A DNA stretch of 64,000 nt from NCBI GenBank assembly GCA_964536975.1, contig CAZHYS010000003.1, forward strand, positions 1 to 64,000, written 5' to 3'. The stretch is from JAKQDP01 sp964536975. Its GTDB lineage: Bacteria; Patescibacteriota; Patescibacteriia; 2-01-FULL-39-33. Shown here piece after piece: positions 13,715 to 21,553 of the stretch. The notes below the pieces were generated by a model. The model had not been told where the DNA came from, searched no databases, and saw nothing but the letters and a program-made list of their open reading frames with translations. How positions within the stretch are numbered: position 1 is the stretch's first letter; the number at the start of each line of letters is the position of its first letter. Both the position numbers and the translations under genes were made by a program.

Positions 13715-15241
13715 ATGACTAATTTATTTATTTACGCGGGCCTGCCGGTTTGTTTGGTCTTAGGTTTTGTTTTTGGTTATCTAACCAGAAAACAATGGGC
13801 CAAAAATCGCAAAGGCACCGTTGAAGAAAAGATTGAAAAATTGATCGCCGAAGCGCGCGGCAAACAGAAAGAAATTTTGCTTGAAGCGCAGGATCGTTCC
13901 ATAAAAATTTTGGACGAGGCAAAAAATGATGCTCGGCAGACCAAAAAGGATTTGGAAGTTGCTAAACAAAGGCTGGAAAAAAGAGAATCTCTCTTTGATC
14001 AGAAGCTTTTGGATTTGGAAAACAAGAAACAGGAATTAGTAGAGAAGGCCGATCGCATCAATCGCATCAAGGCCGAAGTGACCAAGGTCAAGGAGGAGCA
14101 ATTTGCCAAATTGGAAAAAATCGCCGGCCTGACCAAAGCGGAGGCGGAAAAGATTCTCATGGACAATACGGAAAAGGCGATTGCCGAAAATTTGGTCCAG
14201 CGGATAAGCAAACTGGAGCAGGAAGCGTCGGAAGAGTTGGAAAAGAAAGCCAAGCAGCTTTTATCCACGGTGGTTGAGCGATGCGCTTCTTCACACGCCC
14301 AAGAAAACACCTCTTCGGTGGTAGATTTGCCCAACGATGAAATGAAAGGAAGAATTATCGGTCGGGAGGGTAGAAACATTAAGACCATTGAACAGCTTAC
14401 TGGTGTGGAAATAATTATTGATGACACGCCGCAGGCGATCACCCTGTCTTCTTTTAGTCCGATTCGTCGGCAGGTGGCCAAGCGGACATTGGAAAAGTTG
14501 ATTTTTGACGGCCGGATTCATCCGGCGCGGATTGAAGAGACGATCAAGGAAGCCAAGCAGGAGGTCGCTTTGGATATCAAAAAGGCCGGCGAGAATGCCG
14601 TTTATGAAGTTGGCGTGGCTGGTCTTGACCCGAAGTTGGTTCAGATAGTCGGCCGATTGAAATATCGCACCAGCTATGGACAGAATATTCTCAATCATTC
14701 CATGGAGGTCGCTCATTTGTCGGCGCTACTCGCCGAGGAGTTGGGCGCGGATGTTTCTATTGCTAAGAAAGCCGGCTTACTCCACGATATCGGCAAAGCC
14801 GTAGACCATGAAGTTCAAGGCACCCACCCGGAAATCGGCCGCGATATTTGCAAGAAATTCGGCATCAGCGAGGAAGTCATCAAGCCGGTAGCTGAGCACC
14901 ACAATGATAAGCCGACCACCTTGGAAGGCGTGATTGTCAAAGTGGCGGACGCGATTTCCGGCGCCCGACCGGGAGCCAGAAAAGATACATACGAAAATTA
15001 TCTCCAAAGACTGGAAGAATTGGAGAACATTGCTACTGGTTTTGACGGCGTGGATAAGGCATATGCTATTCAGGCCGGTCGGGAAGTGAGAGTGTTTGTC
15101 ACTCCAGATCAAATTGATGACCTGTCTGCCGCCAAAATGGCTCAAGAAATTGCCGCAAAAATAGAAGCCGAACTCAAATATCCAGGCGAGATCAAAGTCA
15201 ACGTTATCAGGGAAAAGAGAATCGTTGAGTTCGCTCGTTAA
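13715..15241 (+). CDS. rny: Ribonuclease Y
   Basis: The 508-residue membrane-anchored endoribonuclease has one N-terminal transmembrane helix (residues 4-22). A long coiled coil spans about 35-195, a KH domain lies near 210-270 (IIGREGRNIKTIEQLTGVEI), and the HD domain has LLHDIGKAVDHE near 350. GCAAGGAGAATAAC provides a ribosome binding site. It initiates mRNA decay. The YmdB-like gene follows eight bases later, as in many Gram-positive genomes. Confidence 0.97.
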   Translation: MTNLFIYAGLPVCLVLGFVFGYLTRKQWAKNRKGTVEEKIEKLIAEARGKQKEILLEAQDRSIKILDEAKNDARQTKKDLEVAKQRLEKRESLFDQKLLDLENKKQELVEKADRINRIKAEVTKVKEEQFAKLEKIAGLTKAEAEKILMDNTEKAIAENLVQRISKLEQEASEELEKKAKQLLSTVVERCASSHAQENTSSVVDLPNDEMKGRIIGREGRNIKTIEQLTGVEIIIDDTPQAITLSSFSPIRRQVAKRTLEKLIFDGRIHPARIEETIKEAKQEVALDIKKAGENAVYEVGVAGLDPKLVQIVGRLKYRTSYGQNILNHSMEVAHLSALLAEELGADVSIAKKAGLLHDIGKAVDHEVQGTHPEIGRDICKKFGISEEVIKPVAEHHNDKPTTLEGVIVKVADAISGARPGARKDTYENYLQRLEELENIATGFDGVDKAYAIQAGREVRVFVTPDQIDDLSAAKMAQEIAAKIEAELKYPGEIKVNVIREKRIVEFAR

Positions 15242-15249
15242 TCTTTTCA

Positions 15250-16077
15250 ATGATTAAAATTATCTTTCTGGGCGATATCGTCGGAAAAATCGGTCGCCAA
15301 GCCGTCCGTCGCCAGTTGCCCAAGCTAAAAAAACAATATCGTCCCGATTTAATTGTTGCCAATGTTGAAAATTTGGCGCACGGCATCGGGTTCACTCAAA
15401 AGACCTTAGACGAATTGAAACAATCCGGCGTTGATTTTTTTACTTCCGGCAATCATGCCTGGAAGAAGAACGGAGCCGACGAAATTTTGAATAATCCCAA
15501 AGAGCAGATCATCAGACCCGCCAATTATTTGGCCAAAAAGTCCGGCCTTGGCTATCGGGAGGTGGATTTGACAAACAAGAAATCTCTGGCCAAAAAAATT
15601 GGCCAAAATAAGCTGATTGTGGTAAACTTTTTAGGAAGAGTATTCATAGAGGATAAGTTGTCATGTCCTTTTAAGGCTTTTGAGAAAATCATAAAAGCCA
15701 ATAAAAATGCCGTTTTTATCGTAGATTTTCATGCTGAAGCTACTTCGGAAAAGGTTGCTTTCGGCCGTTATTTTGACGGCCGGGCGGTAGCGGTTATGGG
15801 CACCCATACCCACATTCCGACTGCCGATGAGACTGTTTTTCCCGGCGGGACGGCCTATGTCACTGATGTGGGCATGGTTGGTTATTATGATTCTGTCATT
15901 GGCGCCAACAAACAGCAAATCATAGGGATGTTTTTGGACAAGAAAGTCGGCGGCAGCCACAAGCATGATCTGCCCGAGACTGGTCAGTGCCAATTTAATG
16001 CTATTTATTTGGAAATAGACGAAAAGAAAAAAACAGCCAGAAAAATAAAAAGATTGGATTCAATTATTAAAATCTAA
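15250..16077 (+). CDS. YmdB-family metallophosphoesterase
   Basis: The 275-residue protein matches the TIGR00282/YmdB family of calcineurin-like phosphodiesterases. FLGDIVGKIGR at 5-15, NVENLAHGIG near 38, TSGNHAWKK near 65, and FHAEATSEK with GTHTHIPTADE later supply the di-metal ligands. YmdB in Bacillus acts on 2',3'-cyclic nucleotides and affects RNase Y. Direct coupling to rny here (eight-base gap) fits that functional link. Confidence 0.92.
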   Translation: MIKIIFLGDIVGKIGRQAVRRQLPKLKKQYRPDLIVANVENLAHGIGFTQKTLDELKQSGVDFFTSGNHAWKKNGADEILNNPKEQIIRPANYLAKKSGLGYREVDLTNKKSLAKKIGQNKLIVVNFLGRVFIEDKLSCPFKAFEKIIKANKNAVFIVDFHAEATSEKVAFGRYFDGRAVAVMGTHTHIPTADETVFPGGTAYVTDVGMVGYYDSVIGANKQQIIGMFLDKKVGGSHKHDLPETGQCQFNAIYLEIDEKKKTARKIKRLDSIIKI

Positions 16078-16094
16078 TTCATAACGAAAAGCTT

Positions 16095-16310
16095 ATGGGT
16101 TTTTGGAACATGTTTGGCGGAAAAGAAAGCGAAGCTGGCTCAACGCCGGTCGCTCCGGAAGAGACTTCAGCAGCCGAAACTTCCATGGACGAGGCGGAAT
16201 CCACTGACGCCGCTCCGGAGCAAGAGGTTGAGTCCGCGGATTCTTCTACCGGGGATACAACCGAAGAAGCCGCCACCTCAAGTGAAGGAGAAGTAGAAGG
16301 CCAAGAGTAA
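16095..16310 (+). CDS. Small acidic low-complexity protein, 71 residues
   Basis: Starts MGFWNMFGGKESEAG and is then almost wholly Glu, Ser, Thr, Ala and Asp, so it should be disordered and strongly acidic. No Shine-Dalgarno site is visible. It lies between the YmdB-like gene and HU. It may be a counter-charge partner or spurious; the hydrophobic-aromatic start followed by a polar tail is the only structure I see. Confidence 0.5.
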   Translation: MGFWNMFGGKESEAGSTPVAPEETSAAETSMDEAESTDAAPEQEVESADSSTGDTTEEAATSSEGEVEGQE

Positions 16311-16350
16311 TAAATTGGCTAAATAATAATAAAAGAAAGGAGGCAGCCAA

Positions 16351-16698
16351 ATGAACAAATCGGAATTATCGGAAAAAATATCCGAGCGACCCGGCGGTCT
16401 CAATAAGGCCCAGGTTGAATCTGTCATTGACGGTTTCATTGATATCACCACCAGTGAATTGAAAAAAGGCGGCGAAGTCGCTTTGACCGGTTTTGGCACT
16501 TTTTCGGCTAGGAAACGGAAGGGGCGGGAAGGCATAAATCCCAGAAATCCCCAGGAAAAAATCACTATTCCGGCCGTCGTGGTTGCCAAATTTAAAGCCG
16601 GAAAACACTTGAAGGATGCTTTAAAAGGCGACCTGGATCGACCGGAGGCAATCTCCGAGCCCGAACCGGCAGCCGTTGAGCCATCACCTGAAGCATAA
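16351..16698 (+). CDS. HU-family DNA-binding protein
   Basis: This 115-residue histone-like protein has the HU/IHF fold: N-terminal helices (NKSELSEKISERPGGLNKAQ), then ALTGFGTFSARKRKGREGIN and PRNPQEKITIPA, the DNA-wrapping arm. Residues 95-115 are an added acidic, Pro/Glu-rich tail not found in ordinary HU. AAAGGAGG seven bases before the ATG is a strong ribosome binding site, and a strong terminator follows. Confidence 0.94.
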   Translation: MNKSELSEKISERPGGLNKAQVESVIDGFIDITTSELKKGGEVALTGFGTFSARKRKGREGINPRNPQEKITIPAVVVAKFKAGKHLKDALKGDLDRPEAISEPEPAAVEPSPEA

Positions 16699-16716
16699 AG
16701 ATTTTTGTCTGAAAAA

Positions 16717-16768
16717 AATCACCCCTCTTTAAGCGAGTTAATCGCGTTTAAAGAGGGGTGATTTATTT
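16717..16768 (+). terminator. Terminator of the HU gene
   Basis: AATCACCCCTCTTTAA pairs with TTTAAAGAGGGGTGATT around a loop that can itself pair (GCGAGTTAATCGCG), and TTATTTTA follows. Confidence 0.85.
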
Positions 16769-16770
16769 TA

Positions 16771-16843
16771 TGCGCCCACCAGGGCTCGAACCTGGGACCG
16801 TTTGCTTAAGAGGCAACTGCTCTACCAACTGAGCTATGGGCGC
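16771..16843 (-). tRNA. tRNA-Lys (CUU)
   Basis: Minus-strand cloverleaf with acceptor GCGCCCA/TGGGCGC and anticodon loop CTCTTAA, giving CUU; discriminator A. Confidence 0.93.
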
Positions 16844-16875
16844 GCGTTTTATGAAATTATCGGTGTGTGTCTATT

Positions 16876-16901
16876 AGGACTCGAACCTATAGCCTTCTGG
16901 T
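16876..16901 (-). repeat. 26-base fragment of tRNA-Arg (3' part)
   Basis: These 26 bases repeat exactly 16924-16949, the T-arm to anticodon-stem part of the adjacent tRNA-Arg. It is a tRNA remnant in the same orientation, 48 bases away. Confidence 0.8.
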
Positions 16902-16913
16902 TTTCCGTAAAAA

Positions 16914-16987
16914 TGCGCCCGACAGGACTCGAACCTATAGCCTTCTGGTCCGAAGCCAGACGCTCTATCCAATTGAGCTACGGGCGC
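16914..16987 (-). tRNA. tRNA-Arg (UCG)
   Basis: Minus-strand cloverleaf with acceptor GCGCCCG/CGGGCGC and anticodon loop CTTCGGA, giving UCG. Confidence 0.94.
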
Positions 16988-17038
16988 ATATTATTTTATT
17001 TAAAACAGCCATGGCTAAATTTATCGCAACATTTTCCA

Positions 17039-17092
17039 ACTCGTCTGCTCGTCTCGCGTCGGCGCGAGCCGAGGCGGAAGCTATGGGCACGC
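17039..17092. repeat. tRNA-adjacent chimeric repeat
   Basis: CGTCTCGCGTCGGCGCGAGC and CGAGGCGGAAGCTATGGGC follow each other. The first part folds as GCG/CGC-type hairpins; the end equals the GAGCTATGGGC start of tRNA-Lys apart from one base. The same design recurs beside other tRNAs at 24.6-25.1 and 39.2 kb. Confidence 0.6.
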
Positions 17093-17130
17093 TTGATTAT
17101 CTAACTCGTTCATTTTAGCATATTAGGAGA

Positions 17131-17166
17131 AAAAAATCAATCCGCCCAAGGCGGATTGATTTTTTG
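17131..17166. terminator. Bidirectional terminator
   Basis: AAAAAATCAATCCGCC pairs with GGCGGATTGATTTTTT across a short loop, with A and T runs on both sides, serving pilT on the minus strand. Confidence 0.85.
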
Positions 17167-17180
17167 ATCAGAAGAGATGA

Positions 17181-18212
17181 CTACCCTCTGATCTCGTAAG
17201 TATTCAAATCGTAAGTTTCTTTGCTGATAATATCTTTTTTGTAAAGATCTTCCAATGATTTATCCATCGTGACCATGCCTTCCCTGGCGCTGGTTTGGAT
17301 AGTGGTCTTGATTTGAGCGATCTTATTTTCCCTAATCAGGTTGGAAATAGCTGGGGTATTAATAAGTATTTCTCTGGCTGCCGCCCGCCCGCCGCCATTT
17401 TTTGGCACCAATCTTTGCGAGACTATTGCCTTCAAAGTAATAGAAATCTGCATCCGGATTTGATTTTGCTGATGCGGCGGAAAAATATCAATAATACGAT
17501 CAATGGTTTGAGCGGCGCTATAGGTGTGGAGTGTTGCAAACACCAAATGGCCGGTTTCCGCCAAGGTAATGGTGGTGGCAATGGTCTCCAAATTTCTCAT
17601 TTCGCCGACCATAATGACATTTGGATCTTGCCGCAAGACATGGATAAGGCCGTTTTGAAATGATAACATGTCTTCCCCCAACTGTCTTTGGCGAATAATG
17701 CTTTTAATCGGTTTGAAAACAAATTCAATCGGATCTTCCAGGGTGATGATATTGGTATTGCGATTTTGATTGATATAATTTATCATTGCCGCTAAAGAAG
17801 TGGATTTGCCGCAGCCGGTCGGACCAGTAACCAAGATCAGTCCTCGATCAAGATTGCATATATCATAAAGCGTTTGGGGCATTTCTATTTCTTCCATCGT
17901 CGGAATTTCCGAGGGAATAGTTCTGGCTGACAGGCCGATATTACCTTTTTCCCAATGGATATTGACACGGAAACGCGACTCGTCGGATGTTTGGTAGGCA
18001 AAGTCCAGTTCTTTTTCAATGGAAAACTTTTTGAATTGATTGCTGTCAATCATTGTGGAAACCAGAGACTCAATTTCTTTACCGTTAAGCGCTTTTTTGC
18101 CAATCGGTCTAAGCTCGCCGTCAATTCTGACAAACGGAGGCAAATCGGCGATCAGATGGAAATCCGAAGCGTTTTCTTTGACCGCTCCTTGAAGCAGGCT
18201 GTTTATATCCAT
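17181..18212 (-). CDS. pilT: Type IV pilus retraction ATPase PilT
   Basis: This 343-residue GspE/PilT-family ATPase has Walker A GPTGCGKST at 130-138, the Asp box EDPIEFVF near 168 and the Walker B region DPNVIMVGE near 197. The His box TGHLVFATLHT follows near 217. The absence of an N-terminal MshEN domain and the length fit PilT rather than PilB. It powers pilus retraction at the inner membrane face. Pilin and assembly genes are not in the window. It is followed by a bidirectional terminator. Confidence 0.94.
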   Translation of the reverse strand: MDINSLLQGAVKENASDFHLIADLPPFVRIDGELRPIGKKALNGKEIESLVSTMIDSNQFKKFSIEKELDFAYQTSDESRFRVNIHWEKGNIGLSARTIPSEIPTMEEIEMPQTLYDICNLDRGLILVTGPTGCGKSTSLAAMINYINQNRNTNIITLEDPIEFVFKPIKSIIRQRQLGEDMLSFQNGLIHVLRQDPNVIMVGEMRNLETIATTITLAETGHLVFATLHTYSAAQTIDRIIDIFPPHQQNQIRMQISITLKAIVSQRLVPKNGGGRAAAREILINTPAISNLIRENKIAQIKTTIQTSAREGMVTMDKSLEDLYKKDIISKETYDLNTYEIRG

Positions 18213-18234
18213 GGTGGTATGTTAATTTATTTAA

Positions 18235-18933
18235 TTAATTCCACTTTTTCTTTTTGAGCGCTTTCTTGGCCGCTTCTATCTGCGCCTCTTGCTTGCTGGA
18301 GCCGCTGCCATCAGCGATCATTTCTTTGTCCAAGAAAACACCGACACGGAAAGTCTTATTGTGGTCGGGACCGGCGGATTCCAGTACTTTGTAGCTAGGC
18401 GTGATACCGGAAATTTCCTGGGCTTTTTCTTGGAATCGACTTTTTGGGTCAATATACAGCTTATTTTCTATGATTTCTTCCAGTCCGGTCAGGATGTTTT
18501 TTTCAATGAATTTTTTGGCTTCTTTAATGCCTTGATCGATATAAATAGCACCAATGACCGCCTCCATAGCATTAGCCAAGATGTATTGTCTAGCTTTGGA
18601 GTTTGAATCCTTGCTTTCCCCCCGGCTCATTCTGATGAATTGCTCCAGCTCCATTTTTTTGGCGATCTGTGCCAGATTGACGCCATTGACCAGGCTGGCG
18701 CGCCAATTGGTCAATTCGCCTTCGGGATTGGGGTATTTTTGGTATAAATGTTCGGTGACCACTAGTTCCAAAACGGCATCGCCGAGAAACTCTAATCTTT
18801 CGTTATGATCAAGTTTGAATTCCGGATGCTCATTGAGATAGGAACGGTGGGTAATAGCCTCGGTCAGAATGTTTTTATCTTTGAAACGGACATTAATTGT
18901 TTTTTCCAGTTTGCTAATGTCTTTCATTGCCAT
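18235..18933 (-). CDS. rnc: Ribonuclease III
   Basis: The start at 18933 (MAMKDISKLE) is chosen because a longer frame would overlap nusB; the resulting protein is 232 residues. The RNase III signature NERLEFLGDAVLELVVTE carries the catalytic Glu and Asp, and a second acidic pair sits in ANAMEAVIGAIY. A double-stranded RNA-binding domain follows at about 160-230 with the end motif SSKQEAQIEAAKKAL. It follows nusB directly (seven-base gap). Confidence 0.96.
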   Translation of the reverse strand: MAMKDISKLEKTINVRFKDKNILTEAITHRSYLNEHPEFKLDHNERLEFLGDAVLELVVTEHLYQKYPNPEGELTNWRASLVNGVNLAQIAKKMELEQFIRMSRGESKDSNSKARQYILANAMEAVIGAIYIDQGIKEAKKFIEKNILTGLEEIIENKLYIDPKSRFQEKAQEISGITPSYKVLESAGPDHNKTFRVGVFLDKEMIADGSGSSKQEAQIEAAKKALKKKKWN

Positions 18934-18940
18934 TGGTTGG

Positions 18941-19408
18941 TTAATTTTGTGTTTCCGGTTTGGCGGCCGGTTTGGGATTTTTTTTGTCAATTTCTTTTTC
19001 ACCCATATTTTTGTAAACCGCGCCCAAAACTCCATTGACGAACTTGCCTGACGACTCGCCGCCAAAGGTCTTAGCCAGCTCTATGGCCTCATTGATGGCG
19101 ACCTTGGCCGGAATATTGTCGTCAAATTTCAGCTCATAAATTCCAAGCCGCAAGACATTGCGGTCAACGATAGTAATCTGATTAAGCGGCCACTCCGGGG
19201 CGAATTTGGCGATTAGTCCGTCAATGCTTGTTTTGTATTCTATCACCCCTTGGGTCAGGTGCTTGATAAATCCGCCGTCGTCAAATTCCGGAGCGAAAGC
19301 TTTTTTGTTTTCCTCCAAGAGAGAATCAAGGTTTTGTTTTTGGCCATTGAAGTCCCATTGGTATAAGACTTGGACGGCGATGGTGCGAGCTAAATGTCGG
19401 TTAGACAT
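18941..19408 (-). CDS. nusB: Transcription antitermination factor NusB
   Basis: The 155-residue all-helical protein starts with RHLARTIAVQVLYQWDF, the NusB hallmark, and has IVDRNVLRLGIYEL and VAINEAIELAKTFGGESS. NusB with NusE binds boxA RNA during rRNA transcription. The last 20 residues are a Lys/Pro-rich tail. It is followed by rnc with overlapping control. Confidence 0.96.
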   Translation of the reverse strand: MSNRHLARTIAVQVLYQWDFNGQKQNLDSLLEENKKAFAPEFDDGGFIKHLTQGVIEYKTSIDGLIAKFAPEWPLNQITIVDRNVLRLGIYELKFDDNIPAKVAINEAIELAKTFGGESSGKFVNGVLGAVYKNMGEKEIDKKNPKPAAKPETQN

Positions 19409-19474
19409 CGGAAAATTTGATTAATTTTGATCCAAGCAAATTTAAGGCAAAATTATAATAATCCGGAAATGTGT

Positions 19475-19744
19475 TTATTTTTTTGATTCCTTCCCTTCTT
19501 TTTGAATCTCTTTTTCCTTGGCTTTGGCCTTGCGGTCTTGTTCTTTTTGCTTCAAAGTTTTTTTCTTGGTCTTAATTGCCAAAACTGCCTTGCCTTTATA
19601 GGTGCCGCAAAAAGCGCAGGCATGATGAGGTTGTTTTGGTTTGCCGCACTTGGGGCAGGTGTGTAGAGAAGTTTTTTTCAAGGCAAAATGCGATGCTCTT
19701 CGTCTTTTGGAACTCTTTGTTCTTTTCTGGCTGGGTAAACCCAT
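19475..19744 (-). CDS. rpmF: Large-subunit ribosomal protein bL32
   Basis: The N-terminal part has the bL32 pattern (KRTKSSKRRRASH) and a zinc site CPKCGKPKQPHHACAFC, with Cys pairs near 34-37 and 47. At 89 residues it is longer than usual (about 55-60) through a Lys/Glu-rich C-terminal tail, a kind of extension also seen in S15 here. Confidence 0.93.
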   Translation of the reverse strand: MGLPSQKRTKSSKRRRASHFALKKTSLHTCPKCGKPKQPHHACAFCGTYKGKAVLAIKTKKKTLKQKEQDRKAKAKEKEIQKEGKESKK

Positions 19745-19916
19745 AGTTTTAAAAAAATAATTTGTTAATTATCCCGCGTTATTCGTCTGGCTATTTGGGG
19801 CAAGGCGAGCCGCGGGCTCTTTTGTTTACAAGCTAATTATAACAGAAAGAAATATTTTTTTCAAGAAAAGGCCGGCTCCCGATTGGAGTCGACCCTTAGT
19901 CTGGCTATGGCCTTTC

Positions 19917-20372
19917 TTAGGCCTCTGATTCAATTGCAGCGGGATTAACGCGAGACCACTGTTCTCCTTCGCCAAGATAGCCCATCGCTGCAAGGGATGT
20001 TTGGAAGTCGTAACAATTCAGACAGTGAACGGAGCAGGTGGCTCCATCCTCGTTCATTGTTGTAACAGACCCCTCCGTGCAGGTTGCAGCTGTTTTCAAT
20101 AGGACGGCGAAGTCGCCCGGCAAAATCACCTTGCCGCACTTGGCGCATTTGATCGCCCCCTTCGTTAAACAGTCTGGACAGAATTTTGGTCTCACAAACC
20201 ATGGCGGGTGAATTTCCGTCCTTTTGCCGAACACCACAATGACTTGGCGGACTTTTCGGCATTTGTGTCCGCAGCCGGCGGTCACTTCCCGGCACAGGAA
20301 AAACATCAGGCCAAATGGCGCCGCGATGATAACCAGAACCAGTAATATAAAACCCCAGTCGTTCGGCTGCAT
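19917..20372 (-). CDS. Membrane-anchored Cys-rich protein, 151 residues
   Basis: Not recognised. One N-terminal transmembrane helix (about residues 7-27) is followed by a Cys/His-rich soluble part with pairs CPDC, CAKC and later CSVHCLNC, which could bind two zinc ions. AAGGAGG eight bases before the ATG is a strong ribosome binding site. The charge pattern places the Cys-rich part in the cytoplasm or outside without a clear choice. Confidence 0.65.
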   Translation of the reverse strand: MQPNDWGFILLVLVIIAAPFGLMFFLCREVTAGCGHKCRKVRQVIVVFGKRTEIHPPWFVRPKFCPDCLTKGAIKCAKCGKVILPGDFAVLLKTAATCTEGSVTTMNEDGATCSVHCLNCYDFQTSLAAMGYLGEGEQWSRVNPAAIESEA

Positions 20373-20447
20373 TTTCGTTCCTCCTTAATGCGTTGCAGTC
20401 ATGTTTCAGTTCCCGACAATCTATTATATCTCAAATATCGCAGTTTG

Positions 20448-21485
20448 TCAACCCTTTAAAGTCGCGAGGAATGTTTGCAATTCTAGCGGCAGGTTGCTTG
20501 CAAAATGATATTGTTTTCCATCTGGTCCAGCAAAAGACAGCTCGCCCGCGTGGAGGAAAATTCTACCCGGGTCGGATTTTATTTTTTGTTTTCTGGCTTT
20601 GTATAATTTGTCGCCGACTATCGGGTGACCGTAAGCCAGAAGATGGACGCGGATTTGGTGGGTACGGCCGGTGAGAATCTGGACTTCCAGCAGAGTATAA
20701 TTTTTGTATCTTTTCACCACCTTAAAAATAGTAAGCGCTTTTTTGCCTTCGTCCGCCTCGTTATCTTCACTGTTCGGCCGCGCGGCAAACAGCCCTTGTT
20801 TGGTGGAAGATCGGCTGATGGGGAAATTTATTTCTGCGCTGTCGGCCGCGATTTCTCCGATGACTAAGGCAGAATATTTTTTGACAATAGTATGGTTTTT
20901 GAATTGCTGTTTGAAGTAATCAAAAGCATCCTGCGTCCGCGGAACAATCATTAATCCGGAGACTTCCTTGTCCAAGCGGTGGACAATGCTGGCGCGCGCC
21001 GGATCTTCGCCGATTTTTTTCAACTCCGGATATTTGTCTGTCAGTAAATCCACCAACGTGTCGGTTTCTTCCTTGTCGGTCGGGTGAACCAGAATTCCCG
21101 CCGGTTTTTCAATAATAAGGAAGTCGGGGTTGTCGCTTATCACGGTTACTTTTTTGAATGGTTTGCCGGACTTTGAGGCGGGCGCGAGGGAAATCTTTTT
21201 TCCAGTAATCGGTAACTTGTGATCAGTAATCAGTAATTGAGTTTTTTTACTTGGAGTTTTCGCTTTTAGTTTTTCGTTTTTCGTTTTTCGCTTGATGTGG
21301 TCGCCCTCTTTAAGAAAACAATGGACACTGGTCGGTTTATTATTGACTGAAATTTCTTTATTTAAAATTATTTTTTTGATTTGGGAGCGGGAAATGCCGG
21401 GAAGTTTTTCGGACAAAAAAACATCTAGCCGTTTTTTGGCATCCTGACTAGTTGCGGTAAAGGTGATATCATTGTTTGAAGGCAT
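20448..21485 (-). CDS. RluA-family 23S rRNA pseudouridine synthase
   Basis: The 345-residue protein has an S4 RNA-binding domain (LDVFLSEKLPGISRSQIKKI at 20-39) and the RluA catalytic motif IVHRLDKEVSGLMIV with the nucleophilic Asp near residue 170. RTHQIRVHL follows, as in RluD. Residues about 65-112 are an in-frame insert encoded by dispersed microsatellite DNA (CAGTAATC and TTTTCGTTTTTCG words), rich in Lys and lacking family similarity. Confidence 0.92.
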   Translation of the reverse strand: MPSNNDITFTATSQDAKKRLDVFLSEKLPGISRSQIKKIILNKEISVNNKPTSVHCFLKEGDHIKRKTKNEKLKAKTPSKKTQLLITDHKLPITGKKISLAPASKSGKPFKKVTVISDNPDFLIIEKPAGILVHPTDKEETDTLVDLLTDKYPELKKIGEDPARASIVHRLDKEVSGLMIVPRTQDAFDYFKQQFKNHTIVKKYSALVIGEIAADSAEINFPISRSSTKQGLFAARPNSEDNEADEGKKALTIFKVVKRYKNYTLLEVQILTGRTHQIRVHLLAYGHPIVGDKLYKARKQKIKSDPGRIFLHAGELSFAGPDGKQYHFASNLPLELQTFLATLKG

Positions 21486-21553
21486 GAATTATTTTTTGGT
21501 ATTTTTAAAATTAGTTTTATTCTTGGAATCACTATTTCGCATTTTTTTCAAAA

